A stretch of DNA of 64,000 nucleotides from NCBI GenBank assembly GCA_963728355.1, contig CAVSJQ010000001.1, positions 1-64,000 of the forward strand. Direction: 5' to 3'. The position numbers were made by a program, and so were the translations under genes. Under the pieces are notes generated by a model. That model saw only the letters and a program-made list of their open reading frames with translations. It searched no databases and was not told the origin of the DNA. This DNA comes from Sva-07 sp963728355 (lineage in GTDB: Bacteria; Actinomycetota; Acidimicrobiia; Acidimicrobiales; Ilumatobacteraceae). This document shows, in pieces, positions 51,465 to 60,631 of this stretch (position 1 is the first letter of the stretch; each line of letters begins with the position of its first letter).

Positions 51465-52313
51465 GTGACCGACGAACAGCGGCCCTACGGGTCCGTCCAG
51501 GCCGATCCCGCCCTCAAGCGGGTCCGCACCCGCCACTTCCAGCGGGCCAAGGAGCAGGGCATCAAGATCACCGGACTGACGAGCTACGACTTCCTGTCGG
51601 CATCGATCTTCGACGACGCCGGGATCGACTTCCTGCTCGTCGGCGACTCGGCCGGCAACACCGTGTTCGGTTACGACACGACCATCCCGGTCACCGTCGA
51701 CGAGCTGATCCCGCTCACCGCTGCCGTCGTGCGCGGCGCCAGCCGGGCGTTCGTCATCGCCGACATGCCTTTCGGCTCCTACGAGAACGGGCCCGACGAG
51801 GCGCTCGCCACTGCGATCCGCTTCATGAAGGAGACCGGCGCCCATGCGGTCAAGCTCGAGGGCGGTGTGCGCAGCGCCAAGCAGATCAAGCGGATCGTGC
51901 GCGCCGGCATCCCGGTGATGGCGCACATCGGCTTCACCCCGCAGAGCGAACACGGACTCGGCGGCCACATCATCCAGGGGCGCGGCGAGGGCGCCGAACA
52001 GCTGTTGGCCGACGCCCACGCCGTCGAGGAAGCCGGCGCCTTCGCCGTGGTGCTCGAGATGGTGCCGTCCGGCATCGCCGCCCAGGTGACCGAGAGGCTC
52101 GCGATCCCCACGATCTCCGTCGGCGCAGGACCGGAGTGCGACGGCCAGCTGCTGGTGTGGAGCGACTGGGCCGGCTTCACCCGTGGCCGGATCCCGAAGT
52201 TCGTCAAGCAGTACGCCTCCATCGGCCAGACGCTGCTCGACGCCGCCGTCGCATTCCGCGAGGACGTCGAGTCCGGCGTGTACCCCGCCCCCGAGCACGA
52301 GTACGGGGAGTGA
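51465..52313 (+). CDS. panB: 3-methyl-2-oxobutanoate hydroxymethyltransferase
   Basis: A 282-aa PanB. Conserved stretches include ITGLTSYDFLSASIFDDAG, LVGDSAGNTVFGYDTT, MPFGSYENG, HIGFTPQSEHGLGG and the catalytic EMVPSGIAAQVTERL. It makes ketopantoate from ketoisovalerate and methylene-tetrahydrofolate in pantothenate/CoA synthesis. GTG 51465 follows TACGGT (51453-51458) by 6 nt, so it probably has its own leaderless promoter, separate from the Anbu operon. A small alpha/beta hydrolase follows immediately. Confidence 0.95.
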   Translation: MTDEQRPYGSVQADPALKRVRTRHFQRAKEQGIKITGLTSYDFLSASIFDDAGIDFLLVGDSAGNTVFGYDTTIPVTVDELIPLTAAVVRGASRAFVIADMPFGSYENGPDEALATAIRFMKETGAHAVKLEGGVRSAKQIKRIVRAGIPVMAHIGFTPQSEHGLGGHIIQGRGEGAEQLLADAHAVEEAGAFAVVLEMVPSGIAAQVTERLAIPTISVGAGPECDGQLLVWSDWAGFTRGRIPKFVKQYASIGQTLLDAAVAFREDVESGVYPAPEHEYGE

Positions 52314-52315
52314 CG

Positions 52316-53002
52316 ATGCCGACGCGACTGCACACGGTCCGCCGTGGCGACGGCCCTCCGATCGTGTTCGTGCACGGCATGGGCGCCTCGGCGGCGACGT
52401 GGGAACACTGCATGGATCTGCTCGCCGACCGCTTCACGGTGGTCGCCGTCGATCTGCTCGGCCACGGCGACTCCGCCTGCCCCGACGACCCGGACGAGTA
52501 CACCCGCGACCGCGCCCTGGCCGACCTCGACGACGTCCTCGCCGAGCTCGACGAGCCCGCGGTGCTCGTCGGGCACTCCTTGGGCGGGTACCTCGCCCTG
52601 GCCTTCGCGGCGACACGGCCGGGCGTCGCACAGGCCATCGTCGTGCTGAACACCGGCCCGGGTTTCCGCGACCCGGCCAAGCGCAACGAGTGGAACGAGC
52701 GCTCGCGACGAAACGCGCACCGCTTCGGGGTCCCCGTCCAGGTGACGACGATGAATCTGCAGGAGGATTCCGTCGTGATGGACCACCTCGCCGACATCTC
52801 CACGCCGACGCTCGTGCTCGCCGGAGGCGACGACCGGCCCGAGTACACCGGATCGGGCCAGTACCTGGAACGCAAGATGCCCGACGCCCGCCTCGTGGTC
52901 GTCGACGGCGGTGGCCACTCGATGCACGAGGACACCCACGCAGCACAGGTCGCCGACCTGATCGCCGGCTTCGTGGCCGACCTCGCCCCGCGCGAGCGAT
53001 GA
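52316..53002 (+). CDS. alpha/beta hydrolase
   Basis: A 228-aa minimal alpha/beta hydrolase. The oxyanion loop VHGMGASAATWE is near residue 18, the nucleophile elbow GHSLGGY (Ser) near 85, and the catalytic His in GGGHSMHEDTH near 205. It has no large cap domain and no signal peptide. It starts 3 bp after panB and is co-transcribed. A pathway role in pantothenate synthesis is not established. Its stop lies within a shared terminator hairpin. Confidence 0.87.
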   Translation: MPTRLHTVRRGDGPPIVFVHGMGASAATWEHCMDLLADRFTVVAVDLLGHGDSACPDDPDEYTRDRALADLDDVLAELDEPAVLVGHSLGGYLALAFAATRPGVAQAIVVLNTGPGFRDPAKRNEWNERSRRNAHRFGVPVQVTTMNLQEDSVVMDHLADISTPTLVLAGGDDRPEYTGSGQYLERKMPDARLVVVDGGGHSMHEDTHAAQVADLIAGFVADLAPRER

Positions 53003-53039
53003 GCGAAAAGCCCGTATCAGGGCGCGTCGCTCATCGCTC
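52994..53039. terminator. bidirectional terminator embedded in both stop regions
   Basis: GAGCGATGAGCGA (52994-53006) and TCGCTCATCGCTC (53027-53039) form a perfect 13-bp stem. The loop contains a smaller GCCC/GGGC stem. The TGA stop of the hydrolase (53000-53002) and that of the convergent permease gene (53031-53033) lie inside the two arms. Confidence 0.75.
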
Positions 53040-54698
53040 GGCCATGTCGCGACGGTCGAGGGCAGCGGTTGCCACGAGGAGCAGAACGGCGGCGATCACC
53101 GTCAACACGACGAGGGGCAGCCAGGCCATCGGCGCCGCCGGCAGCGCAGGAACGTGCTCGAACGGCGAGAGGTTGCTGACCCACTGTGGGAGGTCGAGCA
53201 CGGTCGCGAACATCGCCACGACGAACGCCCACGCCACCGCAGCCCATGCGGCGAGCGACCACTGAGGGAGCACGGCGTACAGCAGGGCGGCGATGCCGGC
53301 CAGCACCCACATCGCCGGGATCATCACGGCGCCCGCAGCGGCCAGCTCCGGTACCCGGCCGATGTCGCCGAGGACGAGTGCGGCGCTCGCACCCATCGCC
53401 AGCCCGCACACGAGCGCCAGCGTCACCGTGCCGACCAGGGCGACCGCCAGGTGGCTCCACGACCAACGCCGCCGGCTGACCGGCGCGGCCAGAACCGGAT
53501 CGACACGGCCGGACAACTCTTCCGAACGCAGTCGCAGCACCGACGACACCGTGAAACCAGTCGCGAACAACGCCATGATCAACATGGCCGTCGACAAGAA
53601 CGCGTCGGTGACCGAGCCCATCCCGAGTTGGGCGAAGAAGTCGGCCATGTCGGGGTTGTCCTCGAGGATCTGTTCGGCTTCGTCGGCCACGAGCCCGTAG
53701 AAGAACGCGAGCGCGGCCAGCCCGACCGCCCAACCGATGAGCATCCCACGCTGCAATCGCACCGCCAGTCCCAGCGGCGACGACAGTGCGGGCGTCGCCT
53801 CCCTGCGTCCCGGGCGCTGCCCGACCAGCCCGCTGCCGAAGTCGCGGCGGTCCTGCAACCATCCCGCAGCGACCACCGAGACCGCCGTCGCCGCCGTCGG
53901 CATCAGCAGCACCCACCAGCGCTCGTCGGCGAAGGCCCGGATGGCCTGCGCCCACCCGATCGGCGACGTCCACGACAGCACGCCGTTGCCGACGTCTCCG
54001 ATCGCCCGCAGCGTGAACGCCGCACCGACGGCGGCGCCCGCGGCGGCGAGTGCGGCACGCGAGCCGCTGGCCACCTGCGCACCGATCGCGGCGACGCCGC
54101 CGAAGACCATGCCGACGCCGACCATCGATGCACCGAACGCCAGCGACCCGACCACCGGGAGTCCGGCGACCAGCAGGGCGACGACGTTGCCGACGGCGAT
54201 GGCCACGTTGACCACCAGGGCGCCGATCATGGCCGCCGCCAGGGCAGCGTGACGTCCCACCGGCGCTGCCCGCACCAGCTCGGCTCGTTCGGTCTCCTCC
54301 TCGGTCCGCGTGTGCCGTACGACCATGAACACGCTCATCACCGACACCGCGATGAACAGCCACAGCGCCGTCTCGTTCATCACGACGGCGCCGACGGTGG
54401 GGTCGTCGAGGCCGTAGCCCGGACCGGCCTGGATGATCAACGCCGAGTTGCCGCGCACGGTGCGCGCGTAGCTCTCGAGCTCGGCGGGCGTCTGGTACAG
54501 CGCCACGACGCTGGACGCCGATACCGCCACCAACCCGACGAGTCCAACCAGCCACATGGCGGCACGGAACCGGTCGCGCCGCAGCACGAGCCACAGGAGC
54601 CGAAGCGTCCCGGTCAGCATCGGACGAGATCGCGACGGCGCCGACCGCGCCCGAATCGGCGCCTCTGCATGCACGGACTCGACGGTGAGGTCGCTCAT
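53031..54698 (-). CDS. ABC exporter permease (ABC-2 type, two-half protein)
   Basis: A 555-aa membrane protein with about 12 spans in two homologous halves (about 30-290 and 310-550), each of ABC-2-type design. Periplasm-facing loops follow the first span of each half (TVRGNSALIIQAGPGYGLDD; DEAEQILEDNPDMADFFAQ). This is the layout of polyketide/antibiotic exporter permeases such as TetAB(46)-type or Rv1218-1217 partners. It overlaps the ATPase gene by 4 bp (ATGA). Substrate is unknown. Confidence 0.87.
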   Translation of the reverse strand: MSDLTVESVHAEAPIRARSAPSRSRPMLTGTLRLLWLVLRRDRFRAAMWLVGLVGLVAVSASSVVALYQTPAELESYARTVRGNSALIIQAGPGYGLDDPTVGAVVMNETALWLFIAVSVMSVFMVVRHTRTEEETERAELVRAAPVGRHAALAAAMIGALVVNVAIAVGNVVALLVAGLPVVGSLAFGASMVGVGMVFGGVAAIGAQVASGSRAALAAAGAAVGAAFTLRAIGDVGNGVLSWTSPIGWAQAIRAFADERWWVLLMPTAATAVSVVAAGWLQDRRDFGSGLVGQRPGRREATPALSSPLGLAVRLQRGMLIGWAVGLAALAFFYGLVADEAEQILEDNPDMADFFAQLGMGSVTDAFLSTAMLIMALFATGFTVSSVLRLRSEELSGRVDPVLAAPVSRRRWSWSHLAVALVGTVTLALVCGLAMGASAALVLGDIGRVPELAAAGAVMIPAMWVLAGIAALLYAVLPQWSLAAWAAVAWAFVVAMFATVLDLPQWVSNLSPFEHVPALPAAPMAWLPLVVLTVIAAVLLLVATAALDRRDMAER

Positions 54699-55615
54699 GT
54701 CGCCTCTTCCTGTCGACCCACGGCGCCGTAGTGGCGCAGGAACAGCTCCTCGAGCGTCGGTGGCTTGCTGACCAGCGAACGGATCCCGTAGCTCGACAGA
54801 TGGCGGATCGTCTCGTCGAGCGCGTGACCGTCGACGTCGAACCGAACGTGGCCGTCGTCGACTGCGATGTCGTGGACCCCGTCGATGGCATCGAGGCCGT
54901 CGAGCGGCCGCTCGGTCGACACGGTGATGCTCGTCCGTGTGAGATGGCGCATCTCGTCGAGCGTGCCGGTCTGGACGGCTCGACCCTGTCGGATGATCGT
55001 GACACGGTCGCAGAGCTTCTCGACCTCGGCCAGGATGTGGCTCGACAACAGTACGGTGCGGCCTTCACGCGTGGCGTCGAGGATGCAGTCCTGGAACACC
55101 GACTCCATCAGCGGGTCGAGCCCCGACGTGGGTTCGTCGAGCAACAGCAGCTCGGCGTCGGAGGACAGCCCTGCGATCAGCGCCACCTTCTGTCGATTCC
55201 CCTTGGAGTAGGTGCGGCTCTTCTTGGTGGGATCGAGCGCCAATTGCTCGATCAGCTCGTCGCGCCGCCGACGGTCGATGGCGCCGCCGTCGCCGCCCGT
55301 GCGGAGCCGGGCGAGCAGGTCGATGGTCTCACCGCCCGACAGGTTCGGCCACAGGTTGACGTCGCCGGGCACGTACGCGAGACGGCGGTGCAGCGCAACA
55401 GCGTCGTGCCACGGGTCACCGCCGAGGAGCTCCGCGGATCCGCGATCCGCTCGGAGCAGGCCCAGCAGGATCCGGATCGTGACGGTCTTGCCGGCGCCGT
55501 TCGGGCCGAGGAAGCCGTGCACCTCGCCGGTGTCGACGTGCAGATCCAGCCCGTCCAGCGCGCGGGTGGCGCCGAACGCCTTGTGCAGTCCCTCGATACG
55601 GATCGCCAACGGCAT
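54695..55615 (-). CDS. ABC exporter ATP-binding protein
   Basis: A 306-aa ATPase. Walker A is GPNGAGKT at about 37-44. The signature motif is unusual (TYSKGNRQKVALIAGL, with SKGNRQK in place of LSGGQ), a variant common in ABC-2 drug exporters. Walker B is LLLLDEPTSGLD and the switch His is in SSHILAEV. A C-terminal extension of about 80 residues follows. GAAAGGA precedes ATG 55615. It forms one transcription unit with the permease downstream and diverges from the desaturase gene. Confidence 0.92.
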   Translation of the reverse strand: MPLAIRIEGLHKAFGATRALDGLDLHVDTGEVHGFLGPNGAGKTVTIRILLGLLRADRGSAELLGGDPWHDAVALHRRLAYVPGDVNLWPNLSGGETIDLLARLRTGGDGGAIDRRRRDELIEQLALDPTKKSRTYSKGNRQKVALIAGLSSDAELLLLDEPTSGLDPLMESVFQDCILDATREGRTVLLSSHILAEVEKLCDRVTIIRQGRAVQTGTLDEMRHLTRTSITVSTERPLDGLDAIDGVHDIAVDDGHVRFDVDGHALDETIRHLSSYGIRSLVSKPPTLEELFLRHYGAVGRQEEAT

Positions 55616-55680
55616 CGCACGTCCTTTCGCCGCCTCCAGTCTGTCAGGGACGCGACCAACACTCGACGGTCTTGGCGTTC

Positions 55681-55700
55681 TACCTACTGGTCGGTAGGCT
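55681..55700. promoter_or_regulatory. TetR-type operator before the desaturase gene
   Basis: The inverted repeat CCTAC (55683-55687), N6, GTAGG (55694-55698) has a GGTCGGTA core like operators of TetR-family lipid regulators. It lies 33 bp before the desaturase ATG and between the divergent ABC and desaturase genes. No TetR gene is adjacent. Confidence 0.5.
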
Positions 55701-55730
55701 ACGAGGACCGGTATTGCCACGAGGAGGGCC

Positions 55731-56783
55731 ATGTCCGCCACCGTCACCCGCACCAGCACCGACCGCGCCGCGATGATCGACACGCCGACCGGCCTCAAAC
55801 CGGTCCTCGACGTCATCCCGGAGCACTGCTACCGACGATCGACCCTGCGAGGACTGCTGCTGTTCACGCGCGATGTCGTGATCTTCGCCCTCGCGGTGTG
55901 GGGCCTGCTCTCCACCGACAACCCGCTGCTGCTCGTCCCGCTGTGGTTGCTCGCTGGCATCTCCGTGGCCGGGCTCTTCGTGATCGGCCACGACGCCGCC
56001 CACGGTGCGTTGTTCGACTCGGCGCGGCTCAACGCAATGGTCGCCCGGGTGTCGATGCTGCCGTCACTGCACGCGGTCGAGGTCTGGGTGTTCGGCCACA
56101 ACCGCGTCCACCACGGCCACACCCTCAAGCAGGGGCTCGACTTCGTGTGGCACCCGCTGACCGTCGAGCAGTACCGGGAACTCGGACGGTTCGGCCGGCT
56201 CCGGCACAAGCTCGAGTGGGGTCCGTTCGGCGCTGGCGCGTACTACCTCCGCGAAGTGTGGTGGAACAAGATGGTCCGGTTCACGCCGCCCACCCGTTGG
56301 GAGCGGCAGATGCGCCGCGACCAGGCGTTGGTCGCCGCGTATGCCGTCGCAGTGCTGGCGTTGCTCGTGGCATTCGACGGCACCGGCGGGATCTGGCAGT
56401 GGGTGAAGGTCGTCGTCGTGCCGTTCCTGCTGTTCTGCCAGACGATCGGCTGGGTGGTGCACGTGCACCACATCGCTCCCGAGATCCGGTGGTGGCCGCG
56501 CCGCGAGTGGAACCGCTTCCGGGGCCAGGTCGAGGGCACCACTGTCCTCTGGGGACCGCCGGGCTGGGACTTCTTCTTCCACTGGATCATGGTGCACCTG
56601 CCGCACCACGTTGACATGCGGGTGCCGTGCTACCGGCTGCCCGAGGCCGCCCGAGCGATCGCCGAGGCGTTCCCGGACCAGGTCGACGAGCGGCCGATCC
56701 GCCTGCGCGACTACCTGGCGTCGACGAAGGCGTGCAAGCTGCACGACTTCGAGAACGGCACCTGGCACCGCTACCCGGCGTGA
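55731..56783 (+). CDS. membrane fatty acid desaturase
   Basis: A 350-aa integral-membrane di-iron desaturase. Histidine boxes are GHDAAHG near 84, HNRVHHGH near 125 and HLPHHVD near 290. Hydrophobic spans lie around 45-85 and 200-240. The spacing matches acyl-lipid desaturases of the DesA/omega type, inserting a double bond into membrane lipids with electrons from ferredoxin or rubredoxin. GAGGAGG is 4 nt upstream of ATG 55731. A TetR-like operator suggests lipid-responsive control. Regiospecificity cannot be read. Confidence 0.92.
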   Translation: MSATVTRTSTDRAAMIDTPTGLKPVLDVIPEHCYRRSTLRGLLLFTRDVVIFALAVWGLLSTDNPLLLVPLWLLAGISVAGLFVIGHDAAHGALFDSARLNAMVARVSMLPSLHAVEVWVFGHNRVHHGHTLKQGLDFVWHPLTVEQYRELGRFGRLRHKLEWGPFGAGAYYLREVWWNKMVRFTPPTRWERQMRRDQALVAAYAVAVLALLVAFDGTGGIWQWVKVVVVPFLLFCQTIGWVVHVHHIAPEIRWWPRREWNRFRGQVEGTTVLWGPPGWDFFFHWIMVHLPHHVDMRVPCYRLPEAARAIAEAFPDQVDERPIRLRDYLASTKACKLHDFENGTWHRYPA

Positions 56784-56802
56784 ACGCCGAGCACGCGGAC
56801 AC

Positions 56803-58215
56803 TCATCGCAACCGGTCCCTCGCCTCGCGTTTCGATCTGGCCAGGTCGATGCGCTGCGGGAGCTCCTTGTAGAAGGCGTCGAGGGGATAGCAGCCCGACA
56901 CGAGTCCGGCGCGCGGCGCCGTCGTACAGTCGCTGAACGTCCGACAGATCAGCCCCCGTTGGAGCGGCCGACCCGCCAGTACGTCGGCAGCGAGCTCGGG
57001 GTACGACAGGATCATCCGGCCCAGGCCCACCACCGAGGTGCCGCCGCCGGTGACGACGGCCTGGCCGACATGGGCGAGCCAGTCCTGCAGGTAGGAGTAG
57101 CCCGAGCCGACGATCGTGAGCTCCGGATGGCCCTGCGTGAGTTCGGCGGTCACCGCCAGCTGGCGGGCGACGCCGACGAGAGGATCCTCAGGCGGTTGGT
57201 AGCCGTCGGACGGCGGGAAGTAGGCGGGCCGCTGAATGTGCGGGTTGTAGTACGGGCTGCCGGCGGTGACGCTGACCAGGCCGATGCCGAGTTCGGCGAA
57301 CACGTCGAGCAGGGCGTGCGCCTCGGCGAGGTCGATGCCGAGCCCGCTCCCGTCGCCTCCGAACGCGTACCGGTAGGAACCCGACGACTCCGGTGTGCCC
57401 ACTCCCCCGTCGCCCGGCACGAACGGAACCGTGTCGAACGCCGACAGACGCACGGCGACGCCGAGACCGGGCGCCCGTTCCCGGATGCCGGCGACGACCG
57501 TGCGGAGGAAGCCGGTGCGGCCGAGCAGGTCGCCGCCGTACCGGCCGTCACGGTCGTATCCGCTCAGCAGCTCGTGGAGCAGGTAGCCGTGACAGTGCTT
57601 GACGTCGACGAAGTCGAACCCGGCCTGTTCTGCCAGCACCGCGGCGTCGACGTAGTCGGCGGCGAGCCCGTCCAGTTCGTCGTCGGTCAACACCGCTGCC
57701 GCGTCGACGTCGACGCGACGGTCGAGCAACGGGTGCTGGTAGGCGGTGCGTGGGCGCGGTGACCCGTCGGGTCGCGACCAGCGACCCGAGTGGGTGAGTT
57801 GCAGGCCGCTCACCTGCGCCGGGTCGAGGAGCTGGCGCAGCGCCGCCAGGTCGTCGACCGTGCGGTCGTCGACGATGAGCTGGTGCGGGTTGGCCCGCCC
57901 GTCGGCACGGACCGCAGTGGCCTCACCCCACACCAGCCCGCAGCCGCTCGTGCCGAACCGCCGCCACCGCCGGCGCACGAGATCGGTGGGGCGGCCGTCG
58001 ACGGTGCCGTCCCAGCCCTCCATCGGCAGCACGGCGAAACGGTTCTGCGCCGTCATCGTTCCGGCGCTGGCGTCGCGTATGACGATCGGCGTTCCGAGCG
58101 CGCCGGCGGGATCGATCGCGTCGTCGATGGGGAGGTCGATGCCGAGTTCGCCACAGTGGTCGCGGAACGCCTCGACCGTGTGGAGACGCTTCACCTGGGT
58201 CCACCGCCCGCTCAC
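56803..58215 (-). CDS. Old Yellow Enzyme-family NADH:flavin oxidoreductase
   Basis: A 470-aa FMN-dependent TIM barrel. It shows NRFAVLPMEGWDGTVDG near residue 58, the HSGRW active-site strand, DVKHCHGYLLHELLSGYDRDG near 205 and SYPELAADVLAGRPL near the C-terminus. It is longer than 360-aa OYEs but shorter than 2,4-dienoyl-CoA reductases, and lacks their C-terminal FAD/FeS part. The conserved Cys of FeS binding was not found in order. GTG 58215 overlaps the DHDPS-family gene by 4 bp, so both act on a shared substrate. Confidence 0.87.
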   Translation of the reverse strand: MSGRWTQVKRLHTVEAFRDHCGELGIDLPIDDAIDPAGALGTPIVIRDASAGTMTAQNRFAVLPMEGWDGTVDGRPTDLVRRRWRRFGTSGCGLVWGEATAVRADGRANPHQLIVDDRTVDDLAALRQLLDPAQVSGLQLTHSGRWSRPDGSPRPRTAYQHPLLDRRVDVDAAAVLTDDELDGLAADYVDAAVLAEQAGFDFVDVKHCHGYLLHELLSGYDRDGRYGGDLLGRTGFLRTVVAGIRERAPGLGVAVRLSAFDTVPFVPGDGGVGTPESSGSYRYAFGGDGSGLGIDLAEAHALLDVFAELGIGLVSVTAGSPYYNPHIQRPAYFPPSDGYQPPEDPLVGVARQLAVTAELTQGHPELTIVGSGYSYLQDWLAHVGQAVVTGGGTSVVGLGRMILSYPELAADVLAGRPLQRGLICRTFSDCTTAPRAGLVSGCYPLDAFYKELPQRIDLARSKREARDRLR

Positions 58216-59195
58216 CGAGGATCCTCCCGGGCCCACACCTCGAGACGCTGCACGATGTCGGCAAGCACCGCTCGGTCGGAGTCGGGACGTCGGGGCACAC
58301 CCGCCGGGACGGTGCTCGACGACGCCCAACCGCGCAACTCGAAACACATCGCCGCGTCGTGGCGGTAGCCCGGAACCGGCGCTCGGAACGTGAAGTGGCC
58401 GAGATACTGCAGGAGGTCGTTCAACTCGTGGAACCCGGGGTCGCCGTCCGACCACATCCGGTCGCGCATCGCGAACGCCTCGGGAGCGAACGTCGACAGA
58501 CCGAGCAGGTAGTCCGAGCCGTACATCACCATGTCGATCGCCAGATCGTTGCCGGTGAAGACCTGGAAGTCGGGACGCATGCGGTCGCGCACAGCCAGCC
58601 GGTCCCACTCGAGCTTTCGACTCAACGACGAGTGCTTGGCGCCGACGCACGACGGGATCTCGATCATCGCGGCGTAGGCGTCGAGCGAGGGAATGCGACC
58701 GTACGGCACGAACATCGGTCCCAGTTCGAAGCCGATGAACCGGCCGACACGGTCTCCGATCGCAGCGAGCGCACGAATCCATCCGTCGTCGTCGAGCGCA
58801 TTCAACCCGTAGGACGGGAAGATCACCGGGGTGCCGCCACGCGACTCGATCGCTTCGCATGCGACGACGTAGCCGCCGAGATCGAAGGTGCAGCTCGGCG
58901 TGTCGGGCACGAAGGCGCCCGCCACGAAGCGGTCGCCGGCCACCGCGGCGGCGAGATCGAGCACGTCGGACTTCTGGGTGTCATCGAGGAGCTGCACGTA
59001 ACCGGTGTCCATGTTGATGGCGGGGACGAGCCCGGCCTCGAGGGTGCGAACGAGGTGTGCTTCGGTCGCCGCCCAGTCGATCGATCCGTCCTGCGTGAAC
59101 GGCAGCAGCACCGCCGACATCCCGGTGATCGTCCGCCCGGGTCTCATCCGGGCGATCACGTCGGCTTCGGTCGGACGGTCGCTGTCGGCACTCAC
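58212..59195 (-). CDS. dihydrodipicolinate synthase-family protein
   Basis: A 327-aa class I aldolase-like TIM barrel of the DapA superfamily. It shows GMSAVLLPFTQDGSIDWAAT at about 30-50, and VGAKHSSLSRKLEWDR near 190 carries the expected Schiff-base Lys. The usual Tyr of DapA is not obvious, and the sequence is divergent, so it is likely a sugar-acid or keto-acid aldolase/dehydratase rather than the lysine enzyme. GTG 59195 is chosen because upstream sequence is poorly coding. It is co-translated with the OYE gene. Confidence 0.75.
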   Translation of the reverse strand: MSADSDRPTEADVIARMRPGRTITGMSAVLLPFTQDGSIDWAATEAHLVRTLEAGLVPAINMDTGYVQLLDDTQKSDVLDLAAAVAGDRFVAGAFVPDTPSCTFDLGGYVVACEAIESRGGTPVIFPSYGLNALDDDGWIRALAAIGDRVGRFIGFELGPMFVPYGRIPSLDAYAAMIEIPSCVGAKHSSLSRKLEWDRLAVRDRMRPDFQVFTGNDLAIDMVMYGSDYLLGLSTFAPEAFAMRDRMWSDGDPGFHELNDLLQYLGHFTFRAPVPGYRHDAAMCFELRGWASSSTVPAGVPRRPDSDRAVLADIVQRLEVWAREDPR

Positions 59196-59299
59196 TGCTC
59201 CGGAGTGTGCCACGCCGGCGGGCGACACCACGGTGACGGCCGACTCGACGTCCGCGCACGATCCACCACCCGAACGCCCGGGGCTGCAACAGTTCGCCG

Positions 59300-60601
59300 A
59301 TGTCCAGCGCATCCAGCATGCCCAGCGCCGACCGGTACCGCCAGGTCGCGCAGATCCTTCACGACGTCGCCAAGCCGATGCGGGTGCTGTCGGCGCTCGC
59401 CTGGCCCAGCGAGGTTCGCGAGGAGTTCCTCGCCGGTGGGGCCCAACGGATGCCCGAGCCCGAGTACTCCCCCATCGACCCGGCGCCGGTCCTCGACGCG
59501 GTCGATGCGGCGCGGGCTCTGCTCCAGCCTGGCGATGTCGTCGACGACTGGCTCGGCCGCGAGGCCGACGCGATCGGGACGACCGCGCTCATGCTCGCCA
59601 CCCGAGAGACACCGGCATTCTTCGAACACAGCCGCGCCCTCTACGGCGTCCCGGACCAACCGCTGCGGTTCGATCCGGCAACTCCTCTGGAGCTCGCACA
59701 GCGGGTGCATCAGGCGCTCGAAGAGCTCCACGACGTCGACCTCGTGCCCCCGGTGGTGCGCTCACGCACTGGCGAGCAGGTCGCGGCGTTCATCCGCAGC
59801 GAGGTGGAGGAGCACTTCGGCGACGCTGCTCCCGAGGTCGTACTGGTCGATGAACTCTCGGCCAATGCCACCGCGACGACCAGCCGCATCAGGATCCGAC
59901 GCGGAGCGAAGTTCACCACCAAGGACGCCGCCCAGCTGCTCAACCACGAGGCGTTCATCCACGTCGGCACCGGTCTGAACGGACGCACCCAGACCGACAT
60001 CCCGATCCTGGCGGTCGGCCACCCGGGAACCACCCGCACCCAGGAGGGTCTGGCGGTGTACTCCGAATACGTGTCGGGGACGCTCGGACTCGACCGGCTA
60101 CGCCGGTTGGCGGACCGCATCGTCGCCGTGCAGCACGTCGTCGACGGCGCCGACTTCATCGAGCTCTACCGCTGGTTCGAGGAGCGCACAGCGAACCCCG
60201 AACAGGCATTCGAGTCGACGCGCCGCATCTTCCGCGGCGCACCGATGACCGGCGGCGCTCCGTTCACGAAGGACTGCGCCTACCTGTCCGGCTACCTGTC
60301 GGTGACCACGTTCATCCGCGCCGCATTCCAGGCGGGTCGCGCCGACACGCTGGCGTTGCTGTTCTCGGGCAAGCTCGACCTGTTCGCCGTTCCCGCGCTC
60401 AGCGAACTGCGCAGCCAGGGTCTGGTGAAGCCGGGCCGATTCCTGCCTCCGTGGGCGTCGGATCCCGGTTGGGTGCTCGCACACCTCACCCTCAACTCGT
60501 TCCTGTCGAACATCGACCTCACCGCGGTCAGCGACGCGATGGCCGATCTCCTCGAGCACTGCCCGAGGGTCGACATCGAATTCCCGGTGGCCACGCGCTG
60601 A
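59300..60601 (+). CDS. DUF1704 QEGLA-motif metallopeptidase-like protein (MATCAP-related)
   Basis: A 433-aa protein of the DUF1704 family, which includes bacterial QEGLA proteins and the animal tubulin tyrosine carboxypeptidases MATCAP. The motif HEAFIH (His216, Glu217, His221) fits a zinc HExxxH site, and TQEGLAVYSEY (Gln248-Glu249) supplies the family signature and probable third ligand. It is soluble with no signal peptide. The bacterial substrate is unknown. It diverges from the DHDPS-family gene with 104 bp between. Confidence 0.85.
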   Translation: MSSASSMPSADRYRQVAQILHDVAKPMRVLSALAWPSEVREEFLAGGAQRMPEPEYSPIDPAPVLDAVDAARALLQPGDVVDDWLGREADAIGTTALMLATRETPAFFEHSRALYGVPDQPLRFDPATPLELAQRVHQALEELHDVDLVPPVVRSRTGEQVAAFIRSEVEEHFGDAAPEVVLVDELSANATATTSRIRIRRGAKFTTKDAAQLLNHEAFIHVGTGLNGRTQTDIPILAVGHPGTTRTQEGLAVYSEYVSGTLGLDRLRRLADRIVAVQHVVDGADFIELYRWFEERTANPEQAFESTRRIFRGAPMTGGAPFTKDCAYLSGYLSVTTFIRAAFQAGRADTLALLFSGKLDLFAVPALSELRSQGLVKPGRFLPPWASDPGWVLAHLTLNSFLSNIDLTAVSDAMADLLEHCPRVDIEFPVATR

Positions 60602-60631
60602 CGCCGGCCTCGGGAGCCGCGTGCCGCTCGG

